Shown here: piece after piece, positions 44,648-53,300 of the stretch
How the letters are laid out: each line of letters starts with the position of its first letter
How positions within the stretch are numbered: position 1 is the stretch's first letter
Origin: Arthrobacter sp. UNC362MFTsu5.1
GTDB lineage: Bacteria; Actinomycetota; Actinomycetes; Actinomycetales; Micrococcaceae
Direction: 5' to 3'
Length of the DNA: 64,000 nt
Assembly (NCBI RefSeq): GCF_000685965.1
Contig: NZ_JMLE01000011.1
Span: 1 to 64,000, forward strand
The notes under the pieces: generated by a model
Told to the model about the DNA's origin: nothing
The model's database searches: none
What the model saw: only the letters and a program-made list of their open reading frames with translations
Position numbers and translations under genes: made by a program

Positions 44648-46948
44648 TCAGTGGTGCGCGGACTTTTCGAGGCGCAGGTCGGCGGGGAGTTTGTTCCACT
44701 CGGCCACGAGTTCCCGCTCAGCAGGCGTGGGAATGAATCCCGCAGGCGCGTAGGCGCGGGACGGCACGGCCGGGTCCTCGTGGTCCGCGTGGGCAACGCC
44801 CTGCTTCGCATCCCGGAACGCCTTCACCGTGGCCACCATCGCCGTGATGATCACAATGATGCTCAGCACCACGAAGATCACCGACAGCCACCCCTGGATC
44901 ATGGTGTTGCGGACCACGGCCTCCATGGCAGCAACGGTCTTGGCAGTGCCAAATTCCGTCTTGCCGTCTGCAAGGGCTTTGGAGAAGGCCGCGTTGTTGG
45001 CGAAGTAACCCACTGCCGGAACCGGCGAAAAGATCTTCTGGAAGCTGGCAGTGATGGTGACGACTGCCGCGAAAGCAAGCGGAACGGCCACAATCCATAG
45101 GTACTTGAACGAGGCGCGCCTTGCTGCGATGGCCAGGCAGACGGACAGCGCGATGGCTGCGAGCAGCTGGTTGGCGATTCCGAACAGCGGGAACAGCGTG
45201 TTGATGCCGCCCAACGGGTCCGTGACACCCATCAGCAGCACGGCTCCCCACGCGAGGACCATAACGGCCGTGCAGAGCCAGGCTCCGGGCCGCCAGGAGT
45301 GCTCCTTGAACTTGGGGATGAAGTTGCCGATGGAATCCTGCAGCATGAAGCGTGCAACGCGGGTGCCGGCGTCCACTGCCGTGAGGATGAACAGTGCCTC
45401 GAACATGATGGCGAAGTGGTACCAGAACGCCATCATGGCCGTGCCGCCGATGAACTGCTGCATGATGTGGGCAAGGCCGACGGCCAGTGTGGGAGCACCG
45501 CCGGTACGGGACACAATGCTTTCCTCGCCGACGTTCCTGGCTGTCTCGGCCAGGAGGTCCGGAGTGATGTTCACCCCGGCAAGTCCCAGGCTGTTGACCC
45601 AGGTGGCTGCCGTTTGCACAGTGCCGCCGGTCAGGGCGGCCGGGGAGTTCATGGCGAAGTACAGGCCGCGGTCGATGGAGATGGCTGCCACGAGGGCCAT
45701 GATGGCCACGAAGGACTCCATCAGCATGCCGCCGTAGCCGATCAGGCGGGCCTGGCGTTCCTTTTCGATCAGCTTCGGGGTGGTACCGGAGGAGATCAGG
45801 GCGTGGAAGCCGGATAGCGCGCCGCAGGCAATGGTGACGAACAGGAACGGGAAGAGCGCTCCGGGGAACACCGGCCCGTTTTCCCTGCTGGCAAATTCGC
45901 TGAAGGCCGGCACGGTGATTTCGGGGCGGACCACGATGATGGCCAGCGCCAGCATAACGATCACGCCGATCTTCATGAACGTGGAGAGGTAGTCCCGGGG
46001 AGCCAGCAGGAGCCACACCGGAAGGATGGCGGCGATGAAGCCGTACACGATGAGGCCCCAGGCGATGGTGACCTTGTCCAGGTGGAAGAACGCCGCGCCC
46101 CACTCGGTCCCCGCCACGGCGCCGCCGCCGATGATCGCGGCCATCAGCAGCACGAAGCCGATCAGCGACACTTCCATGACCTTGCCGGGGCGGATGAAGC
46201 GGAGGTAAACGCCCATGAAGAGGGCGATGGGGATGGTCATGCCCACGGAGAACACGCCCCAGGGGCTTTCCCCCAGCGCGTTCACGACGACGAGGGCCAG
46301 GATCGCGACGATGATCACCATAATGAGCAGGGTGGCAATCAGGGCGGCGGTGCCGCCGATCACGCCGAGTTCCTCACGGGCCATCTGGCCCAGCGAGCGG
46401 CCGCCACGGCGCATGGAGAAGAACAGGACGAGGTAGTCCTGCACCGCTCCGGCCAGTACGACGCCGATGATGATCCAGATGGTGCCGGGGAGGTAACCCA
46501 TCTGGGCCGCAATGACGGGCCCGACCAGGGGGCCTGCGCCGGCGATGGCGGCAAAGTGGTGGCCGAACAGGACGTTGCGGTCGGTGCGGACGTAGTCCTT
46601 GCCGTCCGCTTTGTACTCGGCGGGAGTGGCCCGGCGGTCGTTGGGCCTGGTGATGTACCGCTCGATCACCTTGGAGTAAAAGCGGTAGCCGATCAGGTAC
46701 GTGCAGACCGAGGCGAACACAAACCAGATCGCGTTGACCGTTTCGCCTCGGATGATGGCCAGCATGAACCAGGAGACCCCGCCTAGCAGCGAAATCGCCG
46801 CCCAAATGGCGATCTTCGTCGGTGTCCATTTGCGCTCTTCGGCCTCCCGCACCGCGTCGTCCACCGACGTTGGCGGAAGCTTTGGATCAGGCTCTAGCGC
46901 GTCCTCCGATAATGCAGTCCGTGCTTTGCCATCCGGCATTTTGCCCAT
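44648..46948 (-). CDS. cstA: Carbon starvation protein CstA (pyruvate/peptide transporter)
   Basis: A 766-residue integral membrane protein with about 16-18 helices. FGHHFAAIAGAGPLVGPVIAAQMGYLPG and RRGGRSLGQMAREELG are hallmarks of the CstA family; homologues take up pyruvate or peptides. A GAGGAGG Shine-Dalgarno precedes ATG 46948. It is co-transcribed with ybdD. Confidence 0.95.
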   Translation of the reverse strand: MGKMPDGKARTALSEDALEPDPKLPPTSVDDAVREAEERKWTPTKIAIWAAISLLGGVSWFMLAIIRGETVNAIWFVFASVCTYLIGYRFYSKVIERYITRPNDRRATPAEYKADGKDYVRTDRNVLFGHHFAAIAGAGPLVGPVIAAQMGYLPGTIWIIIGVVLAGAVQDYLVLFFSMRRGGRSLGQMAREELGVIGGTAALIATLLIMVIIVAILALVVVNALGESPWGVFSVGMTIPIALFMGVYLRFIRPGKVMEVSLIGFVLLMAAIIGGGAVAGTEWGAAFFHLDKVTIAWGLIVYGFIAAILPVWLLLAPRDYLSTFMKIGVIVMLALAIIVVRPEITVPAFSEFASRENGPVFPGALFPFLFVTIACGALSGFHALISSGTTPKLIEKERQARLIGYGGMLMESFVAIMALVAAISIDRGLYFAMNSPAALTGGTVQTAATWVNSLGLAGVNITPDLLAETARNVGEESIVSRTGGAPTLAVGLAHIMQQFIGGTAMMAFWYHFAIMFEALFILTAVDAGTRVARFMLQDSIGNFIPKFKEHSWRPGAWLCTAVMVLAWGAVLLMGVTDPLGGINTLFPLFGIANQLLAAIALSVCLAIAARRASFKYLWIVAVPLAFAAVVTITASFQKIFSPVPAVGYFANNAAFSKALADGKTEFGTAKTVAAMEAVVRNTMIQGWLSVIFVVLSIIVIITAMVATVKAFRDAKQGVAHADHEDPAVPSRAYAPAGFIPTPAERELVAEWNKLPADLRLEKSAHH

Positions 46949-47091
46949 GTCTCCTCCTCGAGAACCCCAGCTGGAAAGTGATCTCCCCTTCGCACCATAT
47001 CAACGCCCCGGACGCAGGGATACTGCTTTGGGGGCGCCGCTCTTGAGGCCCTCGCTGAACGGTCGGACGGGAGCGTTGAGCGGCAGGCAGC

Positions 47092-47628
47092 CTAGGGTGC
47101 CGGCGTGTTCAACTGCGCCATCCGCGCCTCGCAGAGGTCCAGCCACCGGACCTCCGCTTCGGTCTGGAAAATCAGTGAATCGAGGACGAGCAGCCATGCG
47201 GTGTCGGCCCGGCGCAGGCTGGCGGACGCCTCGCGACGGGTTTTGGTGTAGTCCTGGAGCGCTTTCACTGACGCGGTGCGCTGGGCCTGGATGACGGCCG
47301 GGACGTCCACTCCGGGGATGGTCACGGCGAGGGCAAGTTTGATGGCGAGTTCGTTCCGGGGAGGATTGCTGCGGGCCACCGGGGCCTGGAACCAGTCCGC
47401 GACGTCGCTGCGGCCTGCGTCGGTGATGCTGTAGATGACGTGGCCTTCGCCGTCGCCGCCATCGTTCGTGACGAGTCCGTCCCGTTCCAGCCGGTCCAGG
47501 GTGGTGTAGACCTGCCCGATGTTCAGCGGCCAGGCAGAGCCGGTGCGGTCCTCGAACTCGACCCTCAACTGGTACCCGTAACGGGGCTTGTCCTGAAGCA
47601 GGGCGAGGAGACTATGGCGAATGGACAT
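47092..47628 (-). CDS. PadR-family transcriptional regulator
   Basis: A 178-residue regulator with an N-terminal winged helix (SIRHSLLALLQDKPRYGYQLRVEFE, WPLNIGQVYTTLDRLERDGLV) and a C-terminal coiled-coil dimerisation domain; it is the longer, Vir-C-type PadR. ATG 47628 has AGGGGG upstream. Twin palindromes at its own promoter suggest autorepression. No ABC transporter is adjacent, so the target may be the upstream quinone reductase or lie elsewhere. Confidence 0.9.
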   Translation of the reverse strand: MSIRHSLLALLQDKPRYGYQLRVEFEDRTGSAWPLNIGQVYTTLDRLERDGLVTNDGGDGEGHVIYSITDAGRSDVADWFQAPVARSNPPRNELAIKLALAVTIPGVDVPAVIQAQRTASVKALQDYTKTRREASASLRRADTAWLLVLDSLIFQTEAEVRWLDLCEARMAQLNTPAP

Positions 47629-47682
47629 ACTGCCCCCTGATGTCGCAAAGACGACGGCATACACGCGCCCCCAAGACGCGTG

Positions 47683-47695
47683 CATACCGCGTATG
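47683..47695. promoter_or_regulatory. Operator-like palindrome 1
   Basis: CATACCGCGTATG: 5-bp arms around CGC. It covers the predicted transcription start of padR. Confidence 0.65.
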
Positions 47696-47700
47696 GAATT

Positions 47701-47729
47701 ACAGTAACGTGATTTCGGTACGAAGGCAA
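47701..47729 (-). promoter_or_regulatory. padR promoter
   Basis: Minus strand: -35 TTGCCT (47724-47729), 17-bp spacer, -10 TACTGT (47701-47706). Both operator-like palindromes flank or overlap it. Confidence 0.5.
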
Positions 47730-47740
47730 TACCGGGTATT
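47728..47740. promoter_or_regulatory. Operator-like palindrome 2
   Basis: AATACCGGGTATT: 5-bp arms around CGG, sharing the ATACCGSGTAT core with palindrome 1; centres are 45 bp apart. It overlaps the -35 by 2 bp. Confidence 0.65.
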
Positions 47741-47761
47741 CATTCCGACGCCGGTGTCCGG

Positions 47762-48745
47762 CTACATGACCAGCAGTACTTTCCCCACATGGTCGCCGGA
47801 GTCGAAGTATTCATGGGCCGCCCGCACCTGGTCCAGCGGGAACGTCTTGGCCACCAGGGGGCGGATGCGTCCATCCGCCAGGAGCGGCCACACCGCATCC
47901 CGGACGGCATTCATGATCACGCCCTTCTCCGCCACCGGCCGTGGCCGGAGCGCTGTGCCGATGATGGCGGCCCGCTTGCTGAGGAGCTTTCCCAGGTCAA
48001 GCTCCGCCTTGGTGCCGCCCTGGAGTCCGATCACGATCAGCCGGCCGTAGTCCGCGAGGGCGTCAACGTTCTGCCCGAGATATTTGGCGCCTACAACGTC
48101 CAGGATGACGTCGGCACCGTGTCCGCCGTTTTGCGCACGGAGGGATTCTGGAAAGTCCTCCTCCGTGTAATTGATGGCGATGTCCGCATGGAGGAAGGCT
48201 TTGGCGGTGCCCACCTTCTCGGCAGTTCCGGCCGTAGTGGCCACCGTGGCGCCAAAGGCCTTGGCCAACTGGATGGCCATGGTGCCGATTCCGCCCGTGG
48301 CTCCGTGGACCAGCACGGTCTCACCCGGCTGAAGCTGCGCCGTCATGATCAGGTTCGAGTAAACGGTGGCCGCCACTTCGGGGAGGGACGCGGCAGTGAC
48401 CAGATCCACGCCGTCGGGAACCCTCAGGACCTGTTCGGCAGGGACGGCCACCTGCTGGGCGTAACCGCCCCCCGAAAGCAGTGCCACCACCTTGTCCCCC
48501 ACCGAAAACGGCTTGGACACGTCGGGGCCGAAGCCCGCTATCCGGCCGGAAACTTCCAGGCCAAGGATGTCCGAGGCCCCGGGCGGCGGCGGGTAGAAAC
48601 CCCTGCGCTGCTGGACATCGGCCCGGTTGAGTCCCGCGGCGACAACGTCGATCAGCACCTCGCCGGGGCCGGGAACCGGAGCCGGGACCTCGCGCACTTC
48701 GAGCACCTCAGGCCCGCCGGCCTCGCTAACGTAGACGGCCTTCAT
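47762..48745 (-). CDS. NAD(P)H:quinone oxidoreductase, zinc-independent MDR (PIG3-like)
   Basis: A 327-residue medium-chain reductase. GLNRADVQQRRGFYPPPPGASDILGLEVSG is typical of the PIG3 group, and VLVHGATGGIGTMAIQLAKAFG is the NADPH motif. Zinc ligands are absent. ATG 48745 has GGGAGT upstream. It is upstream of padR on the same strand with a 133-bp gap that carries the padR promoter. Confidence 0.92.
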   Translation of the reverse strand: MKAVYVSEAGGPEVLEVREVPAPVPGPGEVLIDVVAAGLNRADVQQRRGFYPPPPGASDILGLEVSGRIAGFGPDVSKPFSVGDKVVALLSGGGYAQQVAVPAEQVLRVPDGVDLVTAASLPEVAATVYSNLIMTAQLQPGETVLVHGATGGIGTMAIQLAKAFGATVATTAGTAEKVGTAKAFLHADIAINYTEEDFPESLRAQNGGHGADVILDVVGAKYLGQNVDALADYGRLIVIGLQGGTKAELDLGKLLSKRAAIIGTALRPRPVAEKGVIMNAVRDAVWPLLADGRIRPLVAKTFPLDQVRAAHEYFDSGDHVGKVLLVM

Positions 48746-48868
48746 GGAAAACTCCCGATTCCTAGCTGCTTCCTGCCACAAAAAATAGTGTGCAGCGGCC
48801 GCGCGTGCCCGCAAACACTCCGGACGGTTTTTGTCGCAGCCAACTGCCTATGAAACACTACTCGGTAA

Positions 48869-48956
48869 GGAAGGTTGTCCGAGCGGCCGAAGGAGCTGGT
48901 CTTGAAAACCAGTGTGCGGTAACCCCGTACCAAGAGTTCGAATCTCTTACCTTCCG
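48869..48956 (+). tRNA. tRNA-Ser (anticodon TGA)
   Basis: An 88-nt class II tRNA: acceptor GGAAGGT/ACCTTCC, anticodon stem CTGGT/ACCAG with loop CTTGAAA, long variable arm, and T-arm AAGAG/CTCTT. No CCA is encoded. Confidence 0.95.
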
Positions 48957-48961
48957 CGAAC

Positions 48962-48997
48962 AATGTCCGGGTCCTGAGCAATCAGGGCCCGGACATT
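48962..48997 (+). terminator. tRNA-Ser terminator
   Basis: A 16-bp stem (48962-48977 with 48982-48997) with one G-U pair, followed by TTTT. Confidence 0.85.
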
Positions 48998-49133
48998 TTC
49001 CGTTAATCCCGGTTAAGGGCCTGTTCGGGCCGGGACCATTGAAACTGTCGGTGCTCCGGAATAGTGTCTGGTTTGTCTTCACTGACCACCCCTCCGCCGC
49101 GGTCCGTTGCCGCGGCCACCGACAGGAGCCACA

Positions 49134-49955
49134 ATGCCCAGCCCTGACATCACTCCCGGCGCACCCTGCTGGATCGACCTCATGACATCGGATGCCGCCA
49201 AAGCCAAGCAGTTCTACGGAGAACTGTTCGGGTGGGACTTCCAGACCGGCGACGAGGAAAAATACGGCGGTTACATCACAGCCTCGAAAAACGGGAAGTC
49301 CGTGGCAGGGCTCATGCAAAAGGATGAAACGATGGCGGGCTTCCCTGACGCCTGGTCCACCTACCTGCGTTCAGACGACGCCGCCGCCACCGCCGAAGCT
49401 GTCACGGCGCACGGCGGACAGGTCTTCATGGGGCCGATGGACGTCCCGGAGCAGGGCCACATGGCCATGTTCGGCGACGCCACCGGCGCGGCCATCGGCA
49501 TCTGGCAGCCCCGCGAAATGACCGGCTTCGAACTGGTGGCCGAGCCCGGCGCCGCGGCCTGGCACGAACTCCACACCAAGGACTACGCCACCGCCGTCAG
49601 GTTCTACCAGGACGTCTTCGGCTGGGACACGGACGTCATGAGCGACACGCCCGATTTCCGCTACACCACCCTGGGCAAGGGAGACTCAGCCAAGGCGGGC
49701 ATCATGGATGCCTCCGCCTACCTCCCGGCGGAAGTCCCGTCCAACTGGCAGGTCTACTTCGCCGTGGAGGACGCCGACGCGTCCATTGAAAAAGCCGTCA
49801 GCCTTGGCGCGCGGGTGATCGACGGACCGGACGACACCCCGTTCGGCCGCCTGGCAACCCTGGCCGACCCCACCGGCGCAATGTTCAAGATCGTTGCCGA
49901 CACCCGCCAGGGCACCGGCGATCCGGCCGACTCAGGAGACACCACCGGGGCTTAA
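49134..49955 (+). CDS. VOC-family protein with two glyoxalase-like domains
   Basis: A 273-residue protein made of two VOC repeats. The first begins PCWIDLMTSDAAKAKQFYGELFGWDF and the second AAAWHELHTKDYATAVRFYQDVFGWDT; each ends in a GDATGAAIGIWQ- or ADPTGAMFKI-type strand. It resembles mycobacterial CFP32-like proteins. Substrate and metal use are unknown. ATG 49134 is chosen for AGGAG 7 nt upstream. Confidence 0.88.
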   Translation: MPSPDITPGAPCWIDLMTSDAAKAKQFYGELFGWDFQTGDEEKYGGYITASKNGKSVAGLMQKDETMAGFPDAWSTYLRSDDAAATAEAVTAHGGQVFMGPMDVPEQGHMAMFGDATGAAIGIWQPREMTGFELVAEPGAAAWHELHTKDYATAVRFYQDVFGWDTDVMSDTPDFRYTTLGKGDSAKAGIMDASAYLPAEVPSNWQVYFAVEDADASIEKAVSLGARVIDGPDDTPFGRLATLADPTGAMFKIVADTRQGTGDPADSGDTTGA

Positions 49956-49993
49956 CGAGCCGCAGCATGCCATTTAAGTAAATTGATCTAAAA

Positions 49994-50035
49994 AATACCG
50001 GCCAGCCGCTTCCATCGGAGCTACTGGCCGGTATT
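49994..50035 (+). terminator. Terminator after the VOC gene
   Basis: A 12-bp stem (49994-50005 with 50024-50035) followed by CTTTT. Confidence 0.85.
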
Positions 50036-50330
50036 CTTTTGCCATGTCCGGCACATGGGGTGAGCCGGCACATGCACACAATCAAAGCACTGCCGCAGAA
50101 CACCGTTGCCGGGACAGGGCCCATGCTGCCCTGTGGCCGGCGGTGAACGTTTCGCTGGGGGACGTCTCGCAGAATGCACGCTGAATCAATCACACGTTCA
50201 TTCGACTCTGTTTTGCTGTGCCGGAAACTGCTTGACCAGGAGTAAAGTCCGGGCCCTTTTGTCCGCGCCACAAAGCCGGACACATTCCACCGAGCCCTTA
50301 CCCGGGGCACCCTAATGAGAGTTAGAGCGG
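50036..50330. other. Upstream region of the secreted nuclease gene
   Basis: No gene seen in 295 bp. One GGTGAAC (50142-50148) resembles a single inverted PHO half-unit, but no neighbouring 11-bp units are present. No promoter could be called with confidence. Confidence 0.3.
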
Positions 50331-53300
50331 ATGAAACGCACACCATGGAAAATTACGCTGGGCACGGCGTTGTCAGCGGGGCTTATAGCCGCCCCGTTGG
50401 CAGCCGTCCCGGCGTTCGCAGTGGAGGTCTCACCAGCCGCTGCGGGCACGTCGCCAGTGGTCATCAATGAGGCGTACCTCAGCGGAGGCAGCTCCGGAGC
50501 GGCCTACAAGAACAAATTCGTAGAGCTGTACAACGCGTCAGATGCGCCGGTTTCGCTGGATGGCTGGTCCCTTCAGTACCGCTCGGGCACGGGAACGGCC
50601 GCACCCAACGGAGTGGCGGCCCTCAAGGGCAGTATCCCGGCGAAGGGTTATTACCTGGTCCAGGGCGGGGCGAACGGAGCGCCCACCCCCGCCGGCGCCG
50701 ACCTGCCCACTCCGGACCTGGTGGCTACCGGCTTGAACCCGTCCGGAACCACTGGCACCCTGGTCCTGGCCAGGCAGGCCACTGCGATCACTTCGCTGGC
50801 CACCGGTTCGGTAATCGAGCCCGCCAACGTGGCCGACCTGCTGGGGTACGGCACGTCCAACACGTTCGAAACTCAGGCTGCCACAGCGCCCGCCGGCAAC
50901 ACCGACGTCAAGAGCCTGAACCGCACCAACGGAGCGGACTCCAACAGCAACGCGGCCGACTTCGCCCTTAGCGCCACCATCACCCCGACGGCGGCCGGCG
51001 GCAGTGTGGACCCCGGGCCTGTCGACCCCGATCCCGTGGATCCGCCGCCTGCGCCCGCCACGAAGACCATCGCCGAGATCCAGGGCTCCGGTGCGGCCAG
51101 CCCGTTCGTCGGCGCCAGTGTCACGACGCGGGGCAAGGTGACCGCGGCGTACCCAACCGGCGGCTTCTCCGGCTTCTACGTCCAGACCCCCGGGACCGGC
51201 GGCGATCTGACGCCAGCCAACCACACGGCGTCGGACGCTGTTTTTGTCTTTTCGCCCGCAACAGTCGGCTCGGTCGCCATCGGTGATTACGTCGAAATCA
51301 CCGGCACCGTCAGCGAGTTCTTCGGCATGACCCAGGTGAGTGTTGCTGATGCGGCCGGGCTGACGAAGCTCGCCGAGGCGGCGCCGGAGGTGAAGTCCAC
51401 CGGCTTCTCCCTCCCGGCGGATGAAGCGTTCCGTGAATCCCTCGAAGGCATGCTGCTGACACCGCAGGGACCGGTGACGGTCACTGACAACTACTCCCTG
51501 AACCAGTATGGCGAAATCGGCCTGGCCGGCGGCACCACTCCCCTTGAACAGCCCACCGCCGTGGCACCTTACGGTTCGGCCGAGTACACGGCAACCGTTG
51601 CCGCCAACGCCGCCCGCGGCATCAAGCTCGACGACGGCGCCACCACCAACTTCCTCAAGGACGCCGCCACCAAGGCGCAGGTGCTGCCGTACCTGACCAC
51701 GTCGGATCCGGTCCGCGTCGGATCACCCGTGACGTTCCAGACCGACGTGGTGCTCAGCTACGCCAACAACTCCTGGAAGTTCCAGCCGCTGACCCACCTG
51801 ACGCCGGAAAACGCCGGCATCATCCAGCCGGCCACCTTCGGCGCCACCCGCGCCGAGGCCCCCGGCGCCGTCGGAGGCAGCCTCAAGATTGCCTCCTTCA
51901 ACGTGCTGAACTACTTCCCCACCACCGGCGACATGCTGGCCGGCTGCACCTTCTACACCGACCGCGACGGCAACCCCATTACGGTCCGCGGCGGGTGCGA
52001 CGCCCGCGGTGCCGCCAACGCCGAGAACCTCAAGCGCCAGCAGGACAAGATCGTGGCCGCCATCGGCAAGTCCGGCGCCGACGTGGTGTCCCTGATGGAA
52101 GTAGAGAACTCGGCACAGTTCGGCAAAGACCGCGACGACGCCCTGGCAAAGCTGGTGGAGGCTCTGAACATTGCCACGCCGGGGATCTGGGACTACGTCC
52201 GCACCCCCGCCAACGCTCCGCCGCTGGCTGACGAGGACATGATCCGGACCGCGTTCATCTACAAGAAGGCTGCTGCGGAACCGGTGGGCGAATCCATCAT
52301 CCACAACGACACCGTGGCCTTCGCCAGCGCCCGCAAGCCGCTCGCTCAGGTGTTCAAGCCGGTTGGTGCCTCCGATGACAAGAAGTTCATTGCCATCGCC
52401 AACCACTTCAAGTCCAAGGGCTCTGCCGCTACTCCGGAGGACACCGACCAGGGCCAGGGCGCCTCGAATCTTGCCCGCACCGAGCAGGCCAAGTCACTTC
52501 TCAGCTTCTCGAACGACCTTCAGTCCTCGAAGGGCACGGACAAGGTTTTCCTGCTGGGCGACTTCAATTCCTACGCCAAGGAAGACCCCATCAACGTCCT
52601 CACGGCTGCCGGTTACGTCAACCAGGACGAGAAGGCCAAGAACGCTGACGGCTCCGCCAAGCACTCCTACCTGTTCGGCGGCCTGGTGGGTTCCCTGGAC
52701 CACGTCCTTGCCTCGCCGGCCGCCAATTCGGTGGTCACGGGTGCCGACATCTGGAACATCAACTCCGTGGAGTCCGTGGCGCTGGAGTACAGCCGGTATA
52801 ACAACAATGTGACCAACTACTATGCGCCGGACCAGTTCAGGGCAAGCGACCACGATCCCGTGGTGGTGGGCCTTGATCTGCCGGCCGCACCGGTCCTGCC
52901 GCCGAGCGTTGACCTGAACTTCCTGGGAATCAACGATTTCCACGGCCGCATCGATTCCAACACGATCCTGTTTGCCGCCACCATCGAAAAGCTCCGCGAA
53001 TCCGCGGCGCCGGGCGCCACGGCTTTCCTGTCCGCCGGAGACAACATCGGAGCCTCGCTGTTCGCTTCCGCCGTCGCCAAGGACCAGCCCACCATCGATG
53101 TGCTGAACGCCCTGGAGCTGCAGACGTCCGCCGTGGGCAACCACGAGTTCGACGGCGGCTGGACGGACCTGCGGGACCGGGTCGTCGCCGGCGGTACGAA
53201 CGCCAAGTTCCCGTATCTCGGCGCCAACGTTTACAAGAAGGGCACCACGGAACCGGCCCTGCCCGAATACACGGTGCTGGAGCTGAACGGCGTGAAGGTG

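Noticed and set aside
50142..50148. PHO-box-like GGTGAAC before the nuclease/5'-nucleotidase
   Set aside because: Only one half-unit; the adjacent 11-mers do not match, so phosphate control is unproven.
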